Shown: positions 57,538-64,000 of the stretch, piece after piece
How positions within the stretch are numbered: position 1 is the first letter of the stretch
Layout of the letters: each line of letters opens with the position of its first letter
Assembly (NCBI GenBank): GCA_963556145.1
Contig: OY744467.1
Coordinates: 620,001-684,000 of the forward strand
Source of the DNA: Hygrocybe punicea
Lineage: Eukaryota; Basidiomycota; Agaricomycetes; Agaricales; Hygrophoraceae
DNA length: 64,000 nucleotides
Reading direction: 5' to 3'
Notes under the pieces: generated by a model
Seen by the model: only the letters and a program-made list of their open reading frames with translations
Database searches by the model: none
Told to the model about the DNA's origin: nothing
Made by a program: the position numbers and the translations under genes

Positions 57538-60500
57538 ATGATATTATACCAAGACCGTTGCAGGGCCACACAGGAATTCTCGGCTGACAGTTTCCTTGAC
57601 TGTCTGGACTGTGGCCAGGTGATTCATGTTGGTACTGGTGGGGAAAGGAACCTAGAGAGTCATCGCTCCTCAAAGACATGTAGGACAAAAATTGCAGAAC
57701 AGAAGGCACAAATCAAACGAAGGCCAGATAAATCACTCCTCACATTTTGCAGACCCAAGCTTGCACTCAACCAACCCACAGTCTCCACACCTACACCTGT
57801 CCATGTGCCAGAAGTCCATTTCACGCAGCTGTCAACCTCAAAAAGGGACAAGGTTTCACCTCCTGAGTCATCAGCAATGGTGAGAACATCACAGCAAAGC
57901 ACATCACATACCACTGGAATTGTCCATGCCGAAGACAACCATCCACCTGCCACTGTTCCAGCACTTCAGACGCTGTACAAAGCCATTGAATGTATTCCTG
58001 CAGCTCCTCTGGCAGATAGGAACCATCGCCTGGCCAACTTCGCTGGTGATCCACAGGCATGCATTGATCCAGGGCTTGACGACTGGGTTGACATCTTGAG
58101 TCCGATGTTCAAGCGGTCTTTTGGCTGGGGAGTAGATGAGCATCGAGAAAATGCAAAGGATATGTTGCAGTGTGGTGAATATGGACTGGATGGCTTTCTG
58201 AAGTTCCTGAAGTACTTTGTAGACCATCGTGGTCTGCAAGTTGGAATGTTTGAATCCAAGGTCGAGGTGCTCATAAATGAGATAAATGAAAAGTGCGGAA
58301 GATTAAACTCAGCATCAATGTTGTGGAAACTTACAGCACTCCTAGATTCCCATGTACAGCTCCTGTTGAGGCCATTGAGGTAATCGATGTCAATCAGATA
58401 GAGGATTCTAGAATGGTCAAAGAGCTGGTCAAAGTGACATCAGAGACAGACAGCATGGACCCTGAACGCCCAGGAACGATGACCATAACCATACCCAGAG
58501 TTCCCTGCGGAGGAAATCTGATAGTGTTTGCACCGGGGAAGAATCAGCATACCTCATACCCATTTGGCCTCCACAATGAGCGGCTCATTCCATGGAACTA
58601 CCACTCCATCAACGACAAGTTCTACCTGCAATCGAAGACTTGCACCAAAGCCACCTCAGAGCGAGGCAAGACATGTGTTCCTTGTCAAGCATTGTCGTCA
58701 ATGTCAATCTATCAGGGGATCATTGATCGCATGGCAGATGGTGTCCATGAAAACACACCTCTTGCATATCATGGAGTGGGAGGACTTGTCGCGGTTATCT
58801 GAAGAAAGTCAAACCAGATCGAGCAGTTGCGGTTCATGAAGCTCAATAACAGTCATAAGCTGCTGGGGAAAGTAGTTGCATTGGAGGACCATAAGCAATG
58901 GATTATGGCTGTTGTGAGTGGTAAAGTTGATTGAGTGGCATTGCTGGTCCAAGCAGGTCTAGCACACCATGCAGGAATTCGCAGCCTCATCAAGGAGTAT
59001 GACCGAGCAGTGCAGAAACTTTACAAGCCAAAAGGTTTCACCAAGGAGGACATCATGCAGTCTATTGTTTTGCTGCACCTTGGTGGGGCACGCGTTGCTG
59101 AGTTTGCTCATCTATCCCTATCACTTCCAAGCCTTACAACAATTCGGCGAAATACAGTCATTCGACCTCTTGTGGTATCGCCTTCTGCTCCTCTCATCTC
59201 AGAGATCAAAATGAACATTCTCACATGCCTGGAGGCGTTTCTTGACTCAGTTTGCAGTCATTTGGGTACCGCGAGGATTGTACATCAAATTGTGATGCTT
59301 GATGAGCTTGCAATCGAAAGACGTCCGCGATGGGATGATCTAACTGATAAATTCCAGGGAACTTGTCGAGAACATAACCACAAGGTCCCACTCAAGTTCT
59401 TGTCACAGAAAGAATTGGACATATTGTTTCAGGCACTTGAAATGGGTGAGGTGCATCTGGCCTGTGAGGTGAGCAACAATTTTTTTATGTCTACGGCGCT
59501 GTCATCTGATAGAATACCTGTCTAGGCTACTGTGGCTGCTCTTGGAATTCTGTCTGAAAACCCATGTGAATATTCTGCACATCCCATTATGTTATCCGGC
59601 ACATGTAAAAAGGAAATGGGCGTTGAACATGCTCGTGTCATCAAGACCATCCTTCATGCCATGAAGAACCAGCAGGTGGCCCAGCCTGGAGTCATTTTTC
59701 GGACTGTTAGCATTGCTTCAGATGGCGAATCGAAGCGTGGGGATGCTCGTCGACATCATGATCATGATCAAAAATGTCTACTTCTGTGTTGCGAAAGCCA
59801 AAGTTGATAATCCTACCGGTAAATTCTACATAATCTTACTTGGCACCGACCAACTTGAAAAACATTTCGGACTTGTGCGAACATCGGTTGGTACTGATTC
59901 CAATGTGGATATGGTTCAGCTGGGTAGCCATTCTTCAGGCTTAACAGAAGTAGCTGTAATCCTTGCTCTTCATCCAGAATTGGATCGTGGCCCTCACCAT
60001 CTTAATCTCCCAATTGTCACAAAGGATACTGGTGATATCACTTTGAAGGTAGATCATATCAGTCCCACCTCGTGGCAAGGTGATGTTGGGGTTGCATCTA
60101 TCAATCTTCAAACATGTTGGTTACTGGGCCATCAGAAGGCAACTGCCCTTATTCCAGAGGCTGCAGCTGTTTTCGAACATCATGATAGTACACCAGGCAT
60201 TGATATCCTTTCGCCCCTAGGTGTTCTTCTCATCAACCAGCGGGATCTTGACGATGAGTATGATTGCTCAGAGATATGTGCTGACTATCCTGCCATCGAT
60301 TTGGAGCCTGCCACCTCACCTGCTCCCATGCCATATACTCATGAAGGAGATGTTGAGGATGCGATGGCTGATGAGTTGCCACGAAACATGATTATGGCCA
60401 AGATTGTCATTGATGGCCAGAAAACCACGAAAGCGAAAGCCCTACGGCATAGAATGATGTATCAAACAAGCCGGTCATAGTGAATGGCACGGGTAACCCA

Positions 60501-60550
60501 TGGGTATTCCACGGCTACCCATACCCGTACCCATGGAAACCCATACCCGT

Positions 60551-60688
60551 TGTAGTGGTAGATCACATGACCAGTCCCTTAGTCAGTAGCAGTTCCCGAT
60601 GTAGTAGTCAGTCTCATCCTTCCTATCCAGTCGACTTCCACCTCGAGTCCTGCGTGAGCCCCCGGAGAGGTATCTCGGTACCTCTCCA
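60551..60688 (+). repeat. TRIM 2, 5' LTR
   Basis: 138 bp; three differences from the 3' LTR, two at CpG. Confidence 0.87.
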
Positions 60689-62106
60689 TTGTGGTGATGA
60701 GAGTGCGATCGACTCGCGGATCCCTTTTTTCTTCAGTTCCCTACCCTTTTTACCACTTTTTCTCGCGAGACGACTTATTTCGGCCTCACCACCCACTGCT
60801 GCACAACCACGCATTTTCCCTTCACTCACGGCCGTACAACACTCGAGTTACCCCACGGCGCTCATGTTCAGCCCAATAGGACCCCGCGTCGCTCCCTGTT
60901 GATCCAAAAACACGCCCGCGACCCTTCTCAGCACCCAAGCGGCAGGCCACGTCATCACTTTCGACCCCCCGTTTTTTTTCATTCTTTTTTGTCTTATCTC
61001 ACGATTCCCAGCCCCAGGCAGGCTCATCCAACCCCACGGATCCCCGTTCAACGTACCAGAGCTCCGCGCTCGCCTACGCCGCCCCAAATCTGCGGCCGCC
61101 GGCCTTTTGGTTACCCCACGGATCTGCCACGTCACCACTGTCAGATTCCCCGTTTTTTTGTGTACCCCAGCCCAAACCCACACTCATTCGACCCCCCGTG
61201 CCCGCGTTCCAACTGCTGGAACCCCCCGCTGCGCTTTGTCGCCCCAAACGAAGCCGCCCCGCCATGTTTGGACGTCCCAGCACATTGTCCATGTCACCAC
61301 GTTGCGACCCCGCATTCTCGTTATCCCCGGTACCGTACAGCTACACCGGACCCCCACAGCCTTGCTCCATGTGCTAGAGCCCCACACTGCCTCTCGTTAC
61401 CTCAAACGAGCCCCCGCCACTGTTTTTTAGGCTCCCCAGCTACATACCGCGTCGTTGCCACGCGCACCCACTTCCCAGCATAAACAGCCCCACTTTCCAG
61501 CGTAAACGGCCACGCACCCGCTCACGTAGCTCGCCGCACCCGCGCCTGATGCAATGGAGCACCCAGCTCACCTGGGCCACCGCTTTCCAGGCCCCACCGC
61601 CCTTTGCCGCACCGCTACTTCGTGGCCCCCGCATTCTGCACCCCCGGCCCTTGCAGCTTCGCGAGGCCCCCCCTCGCAACTGCTTCCCAGAGCTCACGCG
61701 AAGAGATCTCTCGACGCCGGCACCTGCTCTAGCGCCCAGTACATATTCTCTTTTGTTCCCTCAGTCTCTGTTTTCTTGGCTTCTCATCACTCTCCCTCAA
61801 CATGGTTTTGTTTCACCCCACACGAACGCTGTCTCTATGCTGCCCCATGACATCATCCCGTATCTATTACCTATGCGCAACCACCCAGCTTATTCATGGA
61901 CTATGAGAACCCACACCCTGCACCGCGATTGGTTTCGGAGGACAATATTGTCCCGCTTCACGATATAAGGCCTCGACTGCGACTTGGGGCATTCTGAGGG
62001 ACTGGGAGTTGTGATTTGGAGATTGTTTTGGTCAGTCCTGTTTGGTTTTTGTTTTCTGTCAGTAGCTGTTGGTGACGAGGGCGTCGCCATGAGGAGGAGG
62101 GGCACT

Positions 62107-62244
62107 TGTAGTGGTAGATCACGTGACCAGTCCCTTAGTCAGTAGCAGTTCCCAATGTAGTAGTCAGTCTCATCCTTCCTATCCAGTCGACTTCCACCTC
62201 GAGTCCTGCGTGAGCCCCCGGAGAGGTACCTCGGTACCTCTCCA
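62107..62244 (+). repeat. TRIM 2, 3' LTR
   Basis: 138 bp; contains GGTACCTCGGTACC, an internal short repeat. Confidence 0.87.
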
Positions 62245-62314
62245 CTGTGGCATGGGTACAGGTAACCCGTGGGTAAACCCACGGGTCTATGCCAGAAGGC
62301 CCAACCTCCCATTA

Positions 62315-62372
62315 CCTCACGAACACAGCACTGACGTTGATTGATGTCGCGCTGCATCTTCGCGAGGTGACA
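62315..62372. repeat. Palindromic hAT module (hAT 3)
   Basis: ATTACCTCACGAACAC..CTGACGTTGATTGATGTC..CATCTTCGCGAGGTG. A second, more diverged copy (CTCGCGGATG..TTGATTGG..GGTTCGTGAGGTG) follows at 62430-62485. Confidence 0.75.
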
Positions 62373-64000
62373 TGGGTGGGCCTCCTTGTCTCCTCCTTGT
62401 CTCCCCCTCGTCTCCTAGGTGGTATCCTCGCGGATGTGGTGCTGGTGTTGATTGGCACAGTGATGCTGGTTCGTGAGGTGGGTTTAAAGCATGCCGTCGC
62501 TGGTGTGTCTGGTGGTCATTTGGCCAGCACTGCTCTTGGCATCTGCCGTTGGCCCACTGGTTGAGGGGGGTGGGTGTGGGTGTGGGGGTTGGGGAGCATC
62601 TGCGGCTGTAGTCAGTAGCGTAGCAATGTATAATTATAATAAAAGACATACCTGTTGCAGCGGGTGGTGGGTGCACCACCCCTGCTGCTCTTCTCTTTGC
62701 CATCGTTGTCTGTTGCCGCCACGCTTGCTGTCATCGTCGTTTGCCATCATCCTGGCTTGCCGTTGTCGTTTGCCATCGTTGTGACTTGCCATCATTGTGG
62801 CTTGCCATCGTTGTGGGTGCCATCGTCGCGGTTGCCATCGTCGCGGTTGTGGTTGCGGTCCTCATCCCCTGGTCCTTTTTGTCCCTGTCCTCGTAGTTGG
62901 TTTGTTGTTGTGGTTGTGTGGTGTGTCTGTAGTTGTCTGGTTAGTCAGTATGATAGAACTCTATAAATAAATACTTATTGCAGCACGGGTGCACCACTTC
63001 CCACTGCTCGTTTTGCCCCCTAACCTCGCCCGTCTTCATTTTGTTACGTTTGGTCTTGCTGTTGCCACATAGTCGAGGTCAAAGTTGCATGTCATGGGAT
63101 CGTGACACTACCCGTGAAAAACCCATGGACCCATGGCCGGGTACAGGTAAATCATGGGTCCCGATTTGGCTACCCGTACCCGTACCCATGTGGACCCATA
63201 CCCATGACCCGTGCGGGTTTCAATACCCGTGCATTTCACTAGCTGGTCATCAACTGATCGGTTGAAGCGTGTCCAAGAAATTCCTTGTTACAATGCCACT
63301 CCATCGGATGCAAGCTCCAGCATTGTCTCACACGATAGCCAACTTGGTGACCCTTCTTTATGCATTGGCAATCCTATCACCACCCTTGTTAAATGTGAGG
63401 AACAGATATTCCTAGCTGTTTCACAGATCAACCGGCTCCACTTCGCGTCGCAAAATAATCTCCAGGAAATAGCCATCCATCTATTGGCAGACAGTATGAG
63501 TAAGGTTGACTTTCAGATCTTACAACTTATTCCTGCAACAATTGAGGACGATCCACAAGGCAAACATGACTGGTGTTGGTCTTTGCGCATGGGGGTTCAG
63601 TGTGAAAATATTCTGGGCCGTCTTGTGCATCCAGTCAATCCTTCAATCTTCATCCAAACATCGGGAAGCCCCACCTATCTTTTCGAAAGCTCCTTTTTGG
63701 TCACCCTTTCCGCCAGCTTGTATCAAGATTTATTGCCTTAGGATGTTCAGGATTTACTGATAGTCAAGCATTCAGAGTATTTTCCATATCAAGTTGGAGG
63801 CAAGCAGTGCTCACAAATGTGAATCTTTTTCTGATCTGATAATCTCTAGGGAAAATATGTTTCATATGTGAGCGTGAGGATAGCACATCTCACCCTGGCG
63901 ATGCACAATCAAACTGCTCCATATGTGGACCACAAGCTCAGCTTGATCGATCAAACGCACAACGGATTCTGGAACACATGAGAGCCCACATCCTCAATGA

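Larger units (their letters stand above)
60551..62244 (+). mobile_element. TRIM-like LTR element 2 (1694 bp)
   Basis: 138-bp LTRs (60551-60688 and 62107-62244), TGTAGTGG..CCTCTCCA. TGGTGATGAGAGTGCGATCG follows the 5' LTR (candidate primer-binding site, shared with TRIM 1), and GAGGAGGAGGGGCACT precedes the 3' LTR (polypurine tract, shared with TRIM 1). The 4-bp flanks are CCGT and CTGT, again a CpG-to-TpG difference. The interior has only Pro/His/Arg-rich frames. Same family as TRIM 1 but clearly diverged. Confidence 0.87.
60478..63241. mobile_element. Non-autonomous hAT element 3 (2764 bp including a TRIM)
   Basis: TIRs TAGTGAATGGCACGGGTA and, at the other end, the complement of TAGTGAAATGCACGGGTA. 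The 8-bp duplication is GCCGGTCA (60470-60477) and GCTGGTCA (63242-63249), one CpG-to-TpG change. Removal restores the host frame. Subterminal DNA is rich in GGGTA/TACCC. Without the nested TRIM it is about 1070 bp with no transposase. Two palindromic modules lie at 62315-62372 and 62430-62485. Confidence 0.9.
57538..64000 (+). pseudogene. Agaricomycete transposase-like gene, decayed, runs off the window
   Basis: N-terminal C2HC-type finger ('CLDCGQVIHVGTGGERN..H..C'), then 'QHTSYPFGLHNERLIPWNY', TGA at 58800-58802, TGA at 58932-58934, 'SIVLLHLGGARVAEFAHL', 'VMLDELAIERRPRWDD', 'EVHLACE', 'VSIASDGESKRG', 'LVDIMIMIKNVYFCVAKAK', 'LLGTDQLEKHFGLVRT' and 'TPGIDILSPLGVLL'. After hAT 3 (60478-63241) it resumes in frame ('YQTSRSSTDRLKRVQE') and ends with a Cys pattern 'CFICE..CSICG' near 63850. 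The DEL..SDGE pattern suggests an RNase H-like DDE nuclease fold; this is inference. Between 'SDGESKRG' and 'IMIMIKN' a large segment present in the relatives I recall is missing. The 3' end lies outside the window. Confidence 0.65.

Noticed and set aside
1..64000. tRNA, rRNA or other structured RNA genes
   Set aside because: Looked for tRNA box A/B patterns and rRNA landmarks by eye; none convincing. tRNAscan-SE and Infernal would be decisive.

Overview
The window reads as nuclear DNA of a mushroom-forming basidiomycete (Agaricomycetes). The evidence is intron-dense genes whose introns are mostly 45-60 bp with GT..AG ends, the fungal gene families present (Git3-like GPCR, MYND, RasGEF, heterokaryotic-fungus Plavaka transposase) and a heavy load of class I and II transposons. 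I saw no rRNA, tRNA or CRISPR. Exon joins were worked out by eye from splice signals and frame; where the joined frame stays open over a recognised family I treat the gene model as good.

Layout. (1) About 0-14.5 kb, bracketed by two blocks of the same 80-bp tandem repeat: two divergent, intact-looking genes of a deaminase-fold family (OTT_1508-like; 2269-4258 minus, 6095-8270 plus), a 646-bp patch copied from the second gene into another locus (9325-9970) between 106-bp direct repeats, a LIM-domain pseudogene, a Plavaka/KDZ-like transposase fragment, and two copies of a decayed two-exon module. (2) 14.6-19.2 kb: a dead LINE (RT + RNase H, minus) split by a 2158-bp non-autonomous hAT. (3) 20-23 kb: a 3-kb long inverted repeat. 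(4) 23.4-30.55 kb: a decayed minus-strand gene cut by a 3.2-kb hAT and a 1.75-kb TRIM-type LTR element, divergent from a decayed Plavaka transposase (30.7-33.95 kb). (5) 34-39 kb: a full-length but dead copy of the splicing factor SF3B1, cut by a 972-bp hAT. (6) 39.8-42.7 kb: a complete PIF/Harbinger transposon with intact transposase and Myb/SANT gene. (7) 42.9-56.7 kb: the only ordinary gene-rich stretch: a hypothetical gene, a MYND gene, a methyltransferase, an alpha/beta hydrolase, a 7TM receptor, and a 16-exon kinase-like/RasGEF fusion with a complete 1199-codon frame. (8) 56.8-64 kb: a decayed transposase-like gene cut by a hAT which itself carries a second TRIM.

The strongest themes are: four different non-autonomous hATs that share one internal palindromic module although their ends differ; strong CpG-to-TpG/CpA decay, visible in SF3B1, in LTR pairs, in target-site duplications and in TGA-only nonsense codons; a templated 646-bp insertion with a 106-bp target duplication; and a RasGEF fused to a kinase domain whose catalytic Asp is Asn.
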